Source: Streptomyces caelestis
GTDB lineage: Bacteria > Actinomycetota > Actinomycetes > Streptomycetales > Streptomycetaceae
Assembly (NCBI RefSeq): GCF_014205255.1
Contig: NZ_JACHNE010000001.1
Location: 5,952,001-6,016,000 of the forward strand
Direction of reading: 5' to 3'
Length of the DNA stretch: 64,000 nt
Each line of letters starts with the position of its first letter. Within the stretch, counting starts at the first letter, position 1. Both the position numbers and the translations under genes were made by a program. Of this stretch, positions 49,882 to 58,992 are shown in pieces. Under the pieces are notes generated by a model that had not been told where the DNA came from, did not search any database, and saw only the letters and a program-made list of their open reading frames with translations.

Positions 49882-50772
49882 TCAGGGCCCGGCGGCCTCG
49901 TCCAGACGCGCCCGTTCCTCCGAGCTGAGCCGCAGGTCCGCCGCGGCCGCCGAGTCCCTGGCCGTCTCCGGCCGGCTCGCCCCCGGGATCGGGACGACGG
50001 CGGGGGAGCGCGCCAGCAGCCAGGCCAGGCCGACCTGCTGGGGACTGACGCCGAGGTCCGCCGCGACCTCGTGGAAGGCGGCCAGGCGATCCCTGCCCTC
50101 GGTGCGCGACGGCCCGTCCAGGGAACTGCGGGCCAGCCCGCCCAGCGGGCTCCACGGCAGGAACGCCAGCCCCAGTTCCGCGCACAGCCGCAGCTCCGGC
50201 TCGCTGTCCCGGACGGCGGGAGAGTACCGGTTCTGCACCGACACCAGCTTCTCGCCGAGGATCTCCCGCGCCCGGCGGATCTGGTCCGCGTCCGTGTTGG
50301 ACACCCCGGCCAGCCGGATCGTGCCCGCGTCGAGCAGCTCGCGCAGGGCGCCGACCGACTCCTCGAAGGGCACGTCGGGGTCCGGCTTGTGGAGCTGGTA
50401 GAGGCCGATCGCCTCCACACCGAGGCGCTTGCGGGAGGCCTCGGCGGCGGCCTTGAGGTGGCGCGGGGAGCCGTTCACCGTCCAGTCGCCGCCGGCCGGG
50501 CGGCCACGGCCGCCCTTCGTCGCCACCAGCACACCGGAGGTGTCCCCGCCGTAGGCGGCCAGCGCGCGGGCCAGCAGACGTTCGTTGTGGCCGGGCTCCG
50601 CGCCCGGCAGATGGTACGAGTCGGCCGTGTCCAGGAGGGTCACGCCCGCGTCGAGCGCCGCGTGCACGGTGGCCATCGCCCGCTTCTCGTCCGGCCGGCC
50701 CTCGATGGACAGCGGCATCGCGCCGAGCCCGACCGCGCTCACCCGCAGCCCGCCAAGTGTTCTGTACCGCAT
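49882..50772 (-). CDS. aldo/keto reductase
   Basis: A 296-residue NADPH-dependent oxidoreductase of the AKR fold. The catalytic tetrad is recognisable as Asp in LLDTADSYH, Tyr in the same segment, Lys in VLVATKGG and His in LYQLHKPDPD. The NADP segment is VVPIPGASRPETA. The frame runs to 50808, but ATG 50772 gives the normal N-terminus MRYRTLGGLRVSAVGLG. It starts one base after the stop of the upstream NAD-dependent epimerase-like gene, so the two are translationally linked. Substrate unknown. Confidence 0.9.
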   Translation of the reverse strand: MRYRTLGGLRVSAVGLGAMPLSIEGRPDEKRAMATVHAALDAGVTLLDTADSYHLPGAEPGHNERLLARALAAYGGDTSGVLVATKGGRGRPAGGDWTVNGSPRHLKAAAEASRKRLGVEAIGLYQLHKPDPDVPFEESVGALRELLDAGTIRLAGVSNTDADQIRRAREILGEKLVSVQNRYSPAVRDSEPELRLCAELGLAFLPWSPLGGLARSSLDGPSRTEGRDRLAAFHEVAADLGVSPQQVGLAWLLARSPAVVPIPGASRPETARDSAAAADLRLSSEERARLDEAAGP

Positions 50773-50773
50773 G

Positions 50774-51694
50774 TCAGTCGTCCTTCCCGAGCGTCTCGGC
50801 GACGGCACGCGGCAGCCACTGCCGGGCGTCGGTGAAGGTGAAGCCGAGCCGGGCGGCCCGGGCGTTGTCCATGCCGTAGGAGCGGCGGAAGGAGAACGGG
50901 GAGACCTCGCCGACCTCGACGGGCCGGAACACGGTCCGGCCGCCCGGGACGTGCGCGGCCACGGCCTCGCACAGCTCCCCGGTGGTCAGCGTCCCGCGCG
51001 AGGCGGCGTTCACCGGCCCGGTGAAGTCCTCGCCCGCCGCCCAGGCCAGGAAGCGGCCGATCTCCTCGACGTGGACGTACGTGGCGGGCCGGTTCACCAC
51101 CGGCACGGCGATCGGCTCGCCGGCGCGTATCCGCTCGGCGTAGTGGGCCAGCCGCCCGGTGAAGTCGTCATCCCCGCCCAGCACATGGGCCACCCGCACC
51201 GCCGCGTACGGGAACACGGGGCCGTCGGCCGCGAGGACCGCCTCGGCCTGCCGCTTGCCCTCCCCGTAGTTGGCCTCCAGGAACGCCGGATCGTCCCAGG
51301 GCAGTTCGAGGTCGACGGTGACCGTGGCCGGGTCGACGGCCTCCTCGCGCACGAGGGCGGGGGAGTCCTCGTACTCGTACACCTCGACCGTGGAGGTCAT
51401 CACATAGCGGCGGGTACGGCCGGAGAAGACGCGACGGGCGAGGGCCGCCTGGCGGGGGGTGTAGCAGACCTGGTCGACGACGACGTCGAAGAGGCGCGAG
51501 CCGAGCGCGCCGGTCAGCGACCGCTCGTCGTCCCGGTCGGCGACCAGATGGTCCACCCCGGCCGGCGGCGGGGAGGAACCCCGGTTCAGCACGGTGACGT
51601 GGTGCCCTTCGGCGAGCAGTCGTGCGATCAGACGCTTTCCGACGTAGCGGTTCCCGCCGATGACCAGTATTTCCCGGGCCTTTTCCATGACCAT
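50774..51694 (-). CDS. NAD-dependent epimerase/dehydratase-like protein
   Basis: A 306-residue extended short-chain dehydrogenase-like protein. The nucleotide motif is ILVIGGNRYVGKRLIARLLA (GGxxxxG form) and the catalytic region is YVMTSTVEVYEYEDSP with NYGEGKRQAEAVL, a YxxxK variant. It resembles atypical SDR reductases acting on isoflavone-like or sugar substrates. Substrate unknown. It is divergent from the Lrp regulator, with only 39 bp between starts, so the regulator is a good candidate for controlling this pair. Confidence 0.88.
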   Translation of the reverse strand: MVMEKAREILVIGGNRYVGKRLIARLLAEGHHVTVLNRGSSPPPAGVDHLVADRDDERSLTGALGSRLFDVVVDQVCYTPRQAALARRVFSGRTRRYVMTSTVEVYEYEDSPALVREEAVDPATVTVDLELPWDDPAFLEANYGEGKRQAEAVLAADGPVFPYAAVRVAHVLGGDDDFTGRLAHYAERIRAGEPIAVPVVNRPATYVHVEEIGRFLAWAAGEDFTGPVNAASRGTLTTGELCEAVAAHVPGGRTVFRPVEVGEVSPFSFRRSYGMDNARAARLGFTFTDARQWLPRAVAETLGKDD

Positions 51695-51733
51695 AATTCT
51701 CCCGGCGTACCGCTACGCCCTGAAGGGGGAACC

Positions 51734-52243
51734 ATGGGATTTCAGGCCGCCGTACCGAAAGAACCACGGCATCCGCGCGCCGCCGCCGACGAAACCTCGG
51801 TGGCCTTCGACGCGCTGGACCGGCAGATCCTCCAGCTGCTCCAGACCGACGGCCGGATCAAGCTCAGCGAGCTGGGCCGCCGGGTCCGGCTCAGCCCCGC
51901 GGCGGTCACCGAGCGGGTACGGCGACTGGAGGCGGCCGGCGTGATCAGCGGCTACGGCGCCCATGTCGTGCCGGCCCGGCTCGGCTACGGCATCCAGGCG
52001 TTCATCCGGGTCGACCCGCACGGCGGCTACACCCTCAAGCACCCCAGAACCCTGGAGCTGATCGAGCGGCCCGAGATCACCGAGGTGCACCACGTGGTCG
52101 GCGAGGACTGCTGGATCCTCAAGGCCGCCGTCCGGGACACCGTCCACCTGGAGGAGGTGCTGGAGGCGGTCTCCGCACTGGGCCGCACGACGACGTCGAT
52201 CGTGCTGACCTCCCCGGTGGAGCGCAAACCGCTGTTGCCTTGA
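51734..52243 (+). CDS. Lrp/AsnC-family transcriptional regulator
   Basis: A 169-residue feast-famine regulator. The HTH (about residues 22-75) contains FDALDRQILQLLQTDGRIKL and SELGRRVRLSPAAVTERVRR. The C-terminal RAM domain (about 80-160) carries EVHHVVGEDCWILKAAVRDT. ATG 51734 follows AAGGGGGA. The frame remains open far upstream, but that overlaps the divergent genes. The stop overlaps the TTG of the broken merR gene (TTGA at 52240-52243). Confidence 0.92.
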   Translation: MGFQAAVPKEPRHPRAAADETSVAFDALDRQILQLLQTDGRIKLSELGRRVRLSPAAVTERVRRLEAAGVISGYGAHVVPARLGYGIQAFIRVDPHGGYTLKHPRTLELIERPEITEVHHVVGEDCWILKAAVRDTVHLEEVLEAVSALGRTTTSIVLTSPVERKPLLP

Positions 52244-52724
52244 CGTCGGCGTCAAGGACTACGTTCGACGGCGTGCGAATCGGCGAGCTGGCCGCACGGG
52301 CCGGGACCACGACGCGGACGCTGCGGTACTACGAGTCGCGGGGGCTGTTGCCCGCGCGGCGTGAGGATGGGGGTCCCCCCTGCTCGAGCGAAGCCGAGAG
52401 CTTGGGGGAGGGTACCGGGCGTACGACGAGGGCGACCTGAAGCTGCTGGAGCAGATCAGGACGTTGCAGGACTTCGGGTTCGACCTGGAGGAGACGCGGC
52501 CCTTCGTGGAGTGTCTGCGGGCCGGGCACCCCGAGGGCGACACATGTCCGGCCTCGCTCGCGGTCTACCGGCGCAAGCTGGACGAACTCGACTCCCTGCT
52601 CGGCCAGCTGACGGCCGTGCGGGAGACGGTCGCCCGGCAGCTGGCGCGGGCCGAGCTGGCCGCCGAGGCGGAGGCTCCGGGTGGCCCGGAGCCGCGGTGC
52701 GAGTTGGGGAGGCACACGTGGTGA
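52240..52724 (+). pseudogene. merR-family regulator gene broken by a 41 bp palindromic insertion
   Basis: The first part (from TTG 52240 or GTG 52273) encodes a typical MerR start: VRIGELAARAGTTTRTLRYY and ESRGLLPARRED. The second part in another frame encodes GYRAYDEGDLKLLEQIRTLQ, DFGFDLEETRPFVECLRAGH and the dimer helix, ending at 52724. Between GAT (52366-52368) and TACC (52413) lie 44 bases where the family needs three, a net gain of 41, which shifts the frame. Removing the insert restores ...RREDGYRAYDEGDL. The protein is therefore not made in full unless translation resumes. The end overlaps the thioredoxin start, so that gene is still in operon context. Confidence 0.85.
52369..52412. 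mobile_element. Small palindromic repeat (REP/MITE-like) inserted in merR
   Basis: The insert has G-run/C-run ends and an imperfect stem (GGGGGTCCCCCC, CTCGAGCGAAGCCGAGAG, CTTGGGGGAG). From memory, this motif is a very common dispersed element of streptomycete intergenic regions. It has no coding capacity and must be mobilised in trans if it moves at all. Confidence 0.75.
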
Positions 52725-53035
52725 TCGACGTGACGGACGGGGACTTCGAGGCGGAGGTGATCGGCGCGGACCTGCCGGTGCTGGTGGAGTTCACCGCCGA
52801 CTGGTGTCCGCCCTGCCGGCAGATGGGGCCGGTGCTGAAAGCCCTCGCCTCCGAGGAGGGCGACCGGCTGAAGGTGGTGCAGCTCGACGTGGACGCCAAC
52901 CCGGAGACCACGAACGCCTACAAGGTGCTGTCGATGCCGACGTTCATGGTGTTCCGCGGCGGTGAGCCCGTGAAGTCGATGGTGGGCGCGCGGGCCAAGC
53001 GGCGGCTGCTGGAGGAGCTCGCCGACGTGCTGTAG
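52718..53035 (+). CDS. thioredoxin
   Basis: A 105-residue thioredoxin. The redox motif is TADWCPPCRQM, with cis-Pro in SMPTFMVFRGG. It starts at GTG 52718 or the next GTG 52721; GGGGAGG is 5 or 8 bases ahead. It overlaps the end of the merR reading frame. A MerR-thioredoxin pair suggests redox control, now lost if merR is broken. A strong hairpin follows. Confidence 0.93.
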   Translation: MVIDVTDGDFEAEVIGADLPVLVEFTADWCPPCRQMGPVLKALASEEGDRLKVVQLDVDANPETTNAYKVLSMPTFMVFRGGEPVKSMVGARAKRRLLEELADVL

Positions 53036-53053
53036 GCGCCGCGCCCGGAAACG

Positions 53054-53091
53054 AGGAAATCCCCCGAGCAATTGCGCTCGGGGGATTTCCT
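53054..53091 (+). terminator. Intrinsic terminator after thioredoxin
   Basis: A perfect 16 bp stem (AGGAAATCCCCCGAGC with GCTCGGGGGATTTCCT) and 6-base loop is followed by TTGC. It ends the thioredoxin transcript. Confidence 0.85.
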
Positions 53092-53177
53092 TGCGTATAT
53101 TTGTCTGTTCGTGACTTCAAGTCGATTGACGTCACAGTTAAGTTCAGTGGGCACAGTATATCCGGGCGGGAGCGGAA

Positions 53178-55439
53178 TTGTCAAACACCGAATTTCCGGA
53201 CGATGAATTGCGGCAGGAGCAGGAATTCATCGACGGGTTGTACGCGCGCGTGGACGCGCTGCGCGGCGACACCGAGACCTCCGTCACGGACGCGCTCGCG
53301 CAGGGCAACACCCCCATGCAGGCCAGACTGGAGCGGGACATCCTCGTCGCCGAGCGATCCGGGCTGCTCGCCGCGCTGAACGCGGTGGACGGCTCCCTGT
53401 GCTTCGGCCGGATCGACCTCACCTCGGGCGTGACCCACCACATCGGGCGCATCGGCCTGCGCAGGGACGACGCCGACCGCACACCGGTCCTGATCGACTG
53501 GCGTGCCGACGTCGCCCGCCCCTTCTACCTGGCCACCGGCCACACCCCGATGGGCCTCAGGCGCCGGCGGCACATCGCCACCGACGGCCGCCGGGTCACC
53601 CACCTGCACGACGAGATCCTCGACCTCGGCGACGAGACCCGCACCGGCCACGAGGACCCGTCCGGCGACGCGGTGCTGCTCGCCGCGCTCAACTCCGCCC
53701 GCACCGGCCGGATGAGCGACATCGTGCAGACCATCCAGGCCGACCAGGACCGCGTCATCCGCGCCCCGCACCGTGGCGTGCTCGTCGTGGAGGGCGGCCC
53801 GGGCACCGGCAAGACGGCCGTCGCCCTGCACCGCGCCGCCTATCTGCTGTACGAGCACCGGGAGCTGCTCGCCAAGCGGGCGGTGCTGATCGTCGGGCCC
53901 AACCCGGCGTTCCTCGGCTACATCGGCGAGGTGCTGCCCTCCCTCGGCGAGACCGGCGTGCTCCTCGCGACCGTCGGCGAACTGTTCCCCGGCGTGAAGG
54001 CGACCGCCACCGACACGCCCGAGGCCGCCGCCGTGAAGGGCCGCGCCGAGATGGCCGACGTCCTCGCCGAGGTCGTGCGCAGCCGGCAGGCGCTGCCCGA
54101 CCCGGTGATCGCCGTCGAGCACGAACGCGAAGTGCTCATGCTGGACGACGGCCTGGTGAACGTCGCCCGCGAGCGCACCCGCGCCGCGAAGCTGCCGCAC
54201 AACGCGGCCCGCGAGCACTTCGAGGGGCACATCCTCAACACCCTCACCGAGCTGTACGCCGAGCGGATCGGCACCGACCCGTTCGACGGGTCCAGCCTGC
54301 TCGACCCCAGCGACATCACCCAGATCCGCGACGACCTCGCCGAGAACCCCGAGGTGTGGGCGGCCATCGACCAGCTGTGGCCGTTGCTGAGCCCGCAGCG
54401 GCTCGTCGCCGACTTCCTCGCCGCGCCGGAGGAGTTCCTGTCCCCCGAGGACGCCGACGCCGTACGCCGCCCGGTGACCCGGCGCTGGACCGTCGCCGAC
54501 GTGCCGCTGCTCGACGAGGCCGCCGAACTCCTCGGCGACGACGACCGGCTGGCCCGGGAGCGCGCGCAGCGCGAGCGGGAGCGGCAGATCGCCTACGCGC
54601 AGGGCGTGCTGGACGTGTCGTACGCCTCCCGGACCTACGAGTTCGAGGACAAGGAGGAGGACGACCCCGAGTCCTCCGAGGTGCTTTCCGCGCACGACAT
54701 CATCGACGCCGAGCGGTTCGCCGAACGGCACGAGGAGGACGACCACCGCAGTGCCGCCGAGCGCGCCGCCGCCGACCGCACCTGGGCGTTCGGGCACATC
54801 ATCGTCGACGAGGCGCAGGAGCTGTCGCCGATGGCGTGGCGGCTGCTGATGCGGCGCAGCCCGACCCGCTCGATGACCCTGGTCGGCGACCCCGCGCAGA
54901 CGGCGGAGGCGGCCGGTGTCGGCTCCTGGGCGGGCATCCTCGCCCCGTACGTGGAGGACCGCTGGGAGCACACGCGGCTGGGCGTCAACTACCGCACCCC
55001 GGCCGAGATCATGGACGTCGCCGCGGCCGTGGTCCGCGCCGAGCACCCGGAGTTCGAGCCGCCGAGCTCGGTCCGCTCCACGGGCGTACGGCCCTGGGCG
55101 CGGGCCACCGACGACCTCCCCGGCGCCGTCGCCAAGGCGGTCGGGGAACTCACCCCCGCCGAGGGGCGGCTCGCGGTGATCGCCCCGCGCGACCTCCACC
55201 GAGGCCTGGCGGCCCGGCTGGACGGCGTGACGGCGGGCGCCGAACCCGACCTCACCCGGACGGTCGTCCTCCTCGACCCGCGCCAGGCCAAGGGCCTGGA
55301 GTTCGACTCCGTCCTCGTGGTCGAGCCCGGCCGCTACGGCACCAGCGACCTGTACGTGGCCCTGACCCGGGCCACCCAGAGGCTCGGCGTGCTGCACACC
55401 GGGGAGCTGCCGAAGGCCCTGTCCGAGCACTTCGGGTAA
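53178..55439 (+). CDS. helD: HelD-type UvrD/Rep-like helicase (RNA polymerase recycling)
   Basis: A 753-residue SF1 helicase-like ATPase. An N-terminal coiled coil (about 8-65) could enter the RNA polymerase secondary channel. Walker A is EGGPGTGKTAVALHRAAYLL (206-213 core), motif II HIIVDEAQELSPMAWRLLMR, then LVGDPAQTA, GVNYRTPAEI and VALTRATQRLG. The size and layout fit HelD, which releases RNA polymerase from DNA; some streptomycete versions confer rifamycin tolerance. The start is TTG 53178 with GGGAG 8 bases ahead, an uncommon start codon. Upstream lies GACTTCAAGTC, a short palindrome. I saw no recognisable rifamycin-associated element. Confidence 0.88.
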   Translation: MSNTEFPDDELRQEQEFIDGLYARVDALRGDTETSVTDALAQGNTPMQARLERDILVAERSGLLAALNAVDGSLCFGRIDLTSGVTHHIGRIGLRRDDADRTPVLIDWRADVARPFYLATGHTPMGLRRRRHIATDGRRVTHLHDEILDLGDETRTGHEDPSGDAVLLAALNSARTGRMSDIVQTIQADQDRVIRAPHRGVLVVEGGPGTGKTAVALHRAAYLLYEHRELLAKRAVLIVGPNPAFLGYIGEVLPSLGETGVLLATVGELFPGVKATATDTPEAAAVKGRAEMADVLAEVVRSRQALPDPVIAVEHEREVLMLDDGLVNVARERTRAAKLPHNAAREHFEGHILNTLTELYAERIGTDPFDGSSLLDPSDITQIRDDLAENPEVWAAIDQLWPLLSPQRLVADFLAAPEEFLSPEDADAVRRPVTRRWTVADVPLLDEAAELLGDDDRLARERAQRERERQIAYAQGVLDVSYASRTYEFEDKEEDDPESSEVLSAHDIIDAERFAERHEEDDHRSAAERAAADRTWAFGHIIVDEAQELSPMAWRLLMRRSPTRSMTLVGDPAQTAEAAGVGSWAGILAPYVEDRWEHTRLGVNYRTPAEIMDVAAAVVRAEHPEFEPPSSVRSTGVRPWARATDDLPGAVAKAVGELTPAEGRLAVIAPRDLHRGLAARLDGVTAGAEPDLTRTVVLLDPRQAKGLEFDSVLVVEPGRYGTSDLYVALTRATQRLGVLHTGELPKALSEHFG

Positions 55440-55504
55440 GGGCGGCGGTTCGCCGAGCCGCCTCGGGGTGTCCTCTCCGGGCGAGATTCCCAGGACCTTC
55501 CCGG

Positions 55505-55972
55505 TCAGGACACCGCCGCCTTCCGGGCGCGGAGCTCGGTCGCGTAGCCCGCGCCGACGCAGAACAGGGCGGCGGCCAGGGCGCAGGACAGGGACGCCCA
55601 GTTCATCCACCCGTAGAAAGAGTCGCTGGAGTAGACCGTGCCGTCGTCGCGGACGCAGTCGAAGCGGAGCGGCAGGTACGAGGAGCGGTGGTGGGTGAGG
55701 CCCTGGACCGTGGCCGGGTCGAAGCCGTCGAGGCAGGCGGGAGCCGGGACCGAGGCCGTGCCGTCGCTGAACGCCTGCTCCGAGTCCCAGACGGTGAAGA
55801 GCCCCAGGGAGTAGACGGACACGGCCGCCCACGCGGCCATGGCCGCCGCACGGCCCAGCAGATGCCGCGGCCAGGGCTCGGGCCGGCCCGGAAGGGCCAT
55901 CGCGAGGACTCCCGCGGCGGCGATGAGCGCGCCGACGGCACAGGCGGCGGAGATACCGAGACCGATCAGCAC
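55505..55972 (-). CDS. hypothetical membrane protein with extracytoplasmic Cys loop
   Basis: A 155-residue protein with probable membrane helices at about 1-25, 38-60 and 128-148. The loop between helices 2 and 3 (about 62-125) contains two Cys (PACLDGF, LRFDCVRDDG) that could form a disulfide outside the cell. The frame opens at 56053, but GTG 55972 has GGAGGG 7 bases ahead and starts directly in helix 1. No family recognised. It lies between helD and the glycogen genes on the opposite strand to helD. Confidence 0.75.
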   Translation of the reverse strand: MLIGLGISAACAVGALIAAAGVLAMALPGRPEPWPRHLLGRAAAMAAWAAVSVYSLGLFTVWDSEQAFSDGTASVPAPACLDGFDPATVQGLTHHRSSYLPLRFDCVRDDGTVYSSDSFYGWMNWASLSCALAAALFCVGAGYATELRARKAAVS

Positions 55973-56118
55973 GTCCGTCCCTCCCCGCCGTGCGGAGGAA
56001 CGGCGGGAAGCGGCGCGGGAAGTGGGATGGCTCGGCGCATGCCGCCACCCCACCAGGGCCCGAGCCGACGGTCTGTGACGGAAGCCACTCCTCCCGTCAC
56101 AGTGGTGTCACACCCCGC

Positions 56119-58965
56119 CTACGCCGGGCGCAGCCACACCGTCGACAGCGGTGGCAGGGTCAGCCGGATGCTCGCCGGGCGGCCGTGCCAGGGCTGGGCC
56201 TCGGGCTTGACCGGGTCGGGGTTGGTGACGTCGCTGCCGCCGTAGCAGGCGGCGTCGCTGTTGACCGCCTCGTGCCAGGCCGGGACGTCCTCGGGTACGC
56301 CCAGGCGGTAGTCCTGGCGGACGACCGGCGCGAAGTTGGACACCGACAGCAGCGGGTTGCCCTCCGGGTCCAGCCTCAAGAACGCCAGGACGTTGTCGTC
56401 GGCGGCGTCTCCGACCACCCACTCGAAACCGGCCGGGTCCGTGTCGAGCCGCCACAGCGCCGGGGTCGCGCGGTACACCGTGTTGAGGTCGCGGACCAGA
56501 TCACGCACGCCCCGGTGCTCCGGCTCGGCCCCGTAGCCCGGATCGAGGAGCCACCAGTCCGGGCCGTGCACCTCGGACCACTCGGCGCCCTGGGCGAACT
56601 CCTGCCCCATGAACAGCAGCTGCTTGCCGGGGTGGGCCCACATGAAGCCCAGATACGCCCGGTGGCCCGCGCGCTGCTGCCACCAGTCGCCCGGCATCTT
56701 CGACACCAGGGAGCGCTTGCCGTGCACGACCTCGTCGTGGGAGATCGGCAGGACGTAGTTCTCGCTGTACGCGTACACCATCGAGAACGTCATCTCGTGG
56801 TGGTGGTACTTGCGGTACACCGGCTCGTGGCTCATGTACTGGAGCGAGTCGTGCATCCACCCCATGTTCCACTTCAGCCCGAACCCGAGCCCGCCGAAGC
56901 CGCTCGGGCCCTTGTGGTGGGTGGCCCGGGTGACGCCGTCCCAGGCGGTCGACTCCTCGGCGATCGTGACCACGCCGGGCACCCTGCGGTAGAGCGTGGC
57001 GTTCATCTCCTGGAGGAACGCCACCGCGTCCAGGTTCTCCCGGCCGCCGTGCTCGTTGGGCGTCCACTGGCCCGGCTCGCGCGAGTAGTCGAGGTAGAGC
57101 ATCGACGCCACCGCGTCCACGCGCAGCCCGTCGATGTGGAACTCCTCGCACCAGTACAGGGCGTTCGCGACGAGGAAGTTGCGCACCTCGTTGCGCCCGT
57201 AGTCGAACTCCAGCGTGCCCCAGTCGGGGTGCGCGGCCCGCAGCGGATCCGCGTGCTCGTACAGGGGCCGGCCGTCGAACTCCGCGAGCGCCCAGTCGTC
57301 GCGCGGGAAGTGGGCGGGCACCCAGTCCATCAGCACGCCGATGCCGGCCTGGTGCAGCGAGTCGACCAGGAACCGGAAGTCGTCGGGCGTGCCCAGCCGG
57401 GCCGTCGGCGCGTAGAAGCCGGTGACCTGGTACCCCCAGGAGCCGCCGAACGGATGCTCGGCGACCGGCATCAGCTCGACGTGCGTGAAGCCGAGGTCCT
57501 TCACGTACCGCGGGAGCTGCTCCGCCAGTTGACGGTACGTCAGCCCCGGCCGCCAGGACGGCAGGTGCACCTCGTACACGGAGAACGGGGCCTCGTGCGC
57601 CGGTGCCTGAGCGCGCCGGGCCAGCCACTCGGCGTCGCCCCACTCGTACCGGGAGGACGTGATGACCGACGAGGTCGCGGGCGGCACCTCCGTGCGGCGG
57701 GCGAGCGGGTCGGCGCGCATCGTCTTCGAGCCGTCGGGGCGGGTGATCTCGAACTTGTACAGCTCGCCCTCGCCGATGTCCGGCAGGAACAGCTCCCACA
57801 CGCCCGACGAGCCCAGCGACCGCATGACGTGGCCGGTACCGTCCCAGAAGTTGAAGGTGCCGGCCACGCGCACGCCGAGCGCGTTCGGCGCCCACACCGA
57901 GAACCGGGTGCCGGTGACGCCCTGGTGGGTCATCGGGTGCGCGCCCAGCGCCGTCCACAGCTCCTCGTGCCGGCCCTCACCGATCAGGTGCAGGTCGAGG
58001 TCACCCAGCGTGGGCAGGAAACGGTAGGTGTCCTCGGTGTCCAGGACCGTCCCCTCGTACTCCACGAGCAGCCGGTACTCCGGGACCTCCCGCAGCGGCA
58101 GCAGCCCGGAGAAGAACCCCTCCCCGTCGTCGTCCAGCTCCGCCCGCACCTCCCCGGCGACGACGGTCACCGCCAGGGCGTACGGCCGGAACGCCCGGAA
58201 CGCGATCCCGCCGGGCACGGGGTGTGCGCCGAGCACGGAGTGCGGGTTGTGGTGCGTGCCGTTGAGCAGCCGCTCCCGGTCCGGCGCTCCGAGGGCGGGG
58301 GAGCCGGCGATCTCCATCTCCGGCGGGGTGGTCTGGGGCGGGGCTGCGGCGGCCGTCCCGGCGGTGGCCTTCTTGGCGGTGGCCTTCTTCGTGGGCGCCT
58401 TCTTGGCGGGTGCCTTGGCGGCGGTGGCCTTGGTGGCTGCCGCCTTCGCCGGCGTGGCCTTCTTGGCGACCGCCTTCACGGCTGTCGCCTTCTTGGCCGT
58501 CGCCTTGGTGGCCGTCGCCTTGGTGGCTGTGGCCTTCTTCGCCGTCGTCTTCTTCGCCGTCGTCTTCTTGGCGGCCGTCTTCGTCGGGGCCGCCTTCTCG
58601 GGGGCGACCGTCGTCGGGGCCGCCTTCTCGGCCGTGGCCTTCGTCGCGGTCGCCTTCGCAGGAGCCGCCTTCTTCGCGACGGCCTTCTTCTTCTCCGCAG
58701 CCTTCTTCGCGACGGCCTTCTTCGCGGTCGTCTTGGCCGGGGCGGTCTTCTTGGCCGTGGCCTTCGCCGCGGGTGACTGCGCGGCGGGCGTCTTCTTGGC
58801 GGCGGCCTTCTTCGCGGGGGCCGTCGCCTTCTTGGCGGCGGCCTGTTTCGGCACCGCCGTCTTCTTCGCGGCACTCTTCTTCTGGGCGGCCGTGGGCTGC
58901 TCGGGGATCTTCTCCCCGGCCGTCCCCTTGGGACGGGAACCGCTGGACTCAGGACGGGGGGTCAC
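56119..58965 (-). CDS. glgB: 1,4-alpha-glucan branching enzyme with histone-H1-like N-terminal tail
   Basis: A 948-residue GlgB; the known S. coelicolor enzyme has, as I recall, about 770. Residues 1-215 are an Ala/Lys/Thr-rich low-complexity tail with many AKKA/ATKA units, like histone H1-like and HU tails. CBM48-like N-domains (about 230-440) and the GH13 catalytic barrel follow. Catalytic residues are visible as Asp in DGLRVDAVASMLY, Glu in TIAEESTAWDGV and ISHDEV. The C-domain is complete. It forms alpha-1,6 branches. It follows pep2 and treS on the same strand, 27 bp after pep2. GTG 58965 has GGAGG 9 bases ahead. Confidence 0.94.
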   Translation of the reverse strand: MTPRPESSGSRPKGTAGEKIPEQPTAAQKKSAAKKTAVPKQAAAKKATAPAKKAAAKKTPAAQSPAAKATAKKTAPAKTTAKKAVAKKAAEKKKAVAKKAAPAKATATKATAEKAAPTTVAPEKAAPTKTAAKKTTAKKTTAKKATATKATATKATAKKATAVKAVAKKATPAKAAATKATAAKAPAKKAPTKKATAKKATAGTAAAAPPQTTPPEMEIAGSPALGAPDRERLLNGTHHNPHSVLGAHPVPGGIAFRAFRPYALAVTVVAGEVRAELDDDGEGFFSGLLPLREVPEYRLLVEYEGTVLDTEDTYRFLPTLGDLDLHLIGEGRHEELWTALGAHPMTHQGVTGTRFSVWAPNALGVRVAGTFNFWDGTGHVMRSLGSSGVWELFLPDIGEGELYKFEITRPDGSKTMRADPLARRTEVPPATSSVITSSRYEWGDAEWLARRAQAPAHEAPFSVYEVHLPSWRPGLTYRQLAEQLPRYVKDLGFTHVELMPVAEHPFGGSWGYQVTGFYAPTARLGTPDDFRFLVDSLHQAGIGVLMDWVPAHFPRDDWALAEFDGRPLYEHADPLRAAHPDWGTLEFDYGRNEVRNFLVANALYWCEEFHIDGLRVDAVASMLYLDYSREPGQWTPNEHGGRENLDAVAFLQEMNATLYRRVPGVVTIAEESTAWDGVTRATHHKGPSGFGGLGFGLKWNMGWMHDSLQYMSHEPVYRKYHHHEMTFSMVYAYSENYVLPISHDEVVHGKRSLVSKMPGDWWQQRAGHRAYLGFMWAHPGKQLLFMGQEFAQGAEWSEVHGPDWWLLDPGYGAEPEHRGVRDLVRDLNTVYRATPALWRLDTDPAGFEWVVGDAADDNVLAFLRLDPEGNPLLSVSNFAPVVRQDYRLGVPEDVPAWHEAVNSDAACYGGSDVTNPDPVKPEAQPWHGRPASIRLTLPPLSTVWLRPA

Positions 58966-58992
58966 GGGCGGAGCCTCCAGGACGCAGGTGGG

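Noticed and set aside
52464..52724. Independent small gene starting at 52464
   Set aside because: It is the downstream half of the merR gene; its sequence continues the MerR domain exactly where the upstream half is interrupted.
53181..56048. 955-codon minus-strand frame opposite helD
   Set aside because: Antisense shadow; helD shows all SF1 helicase motifs on the plus strand.
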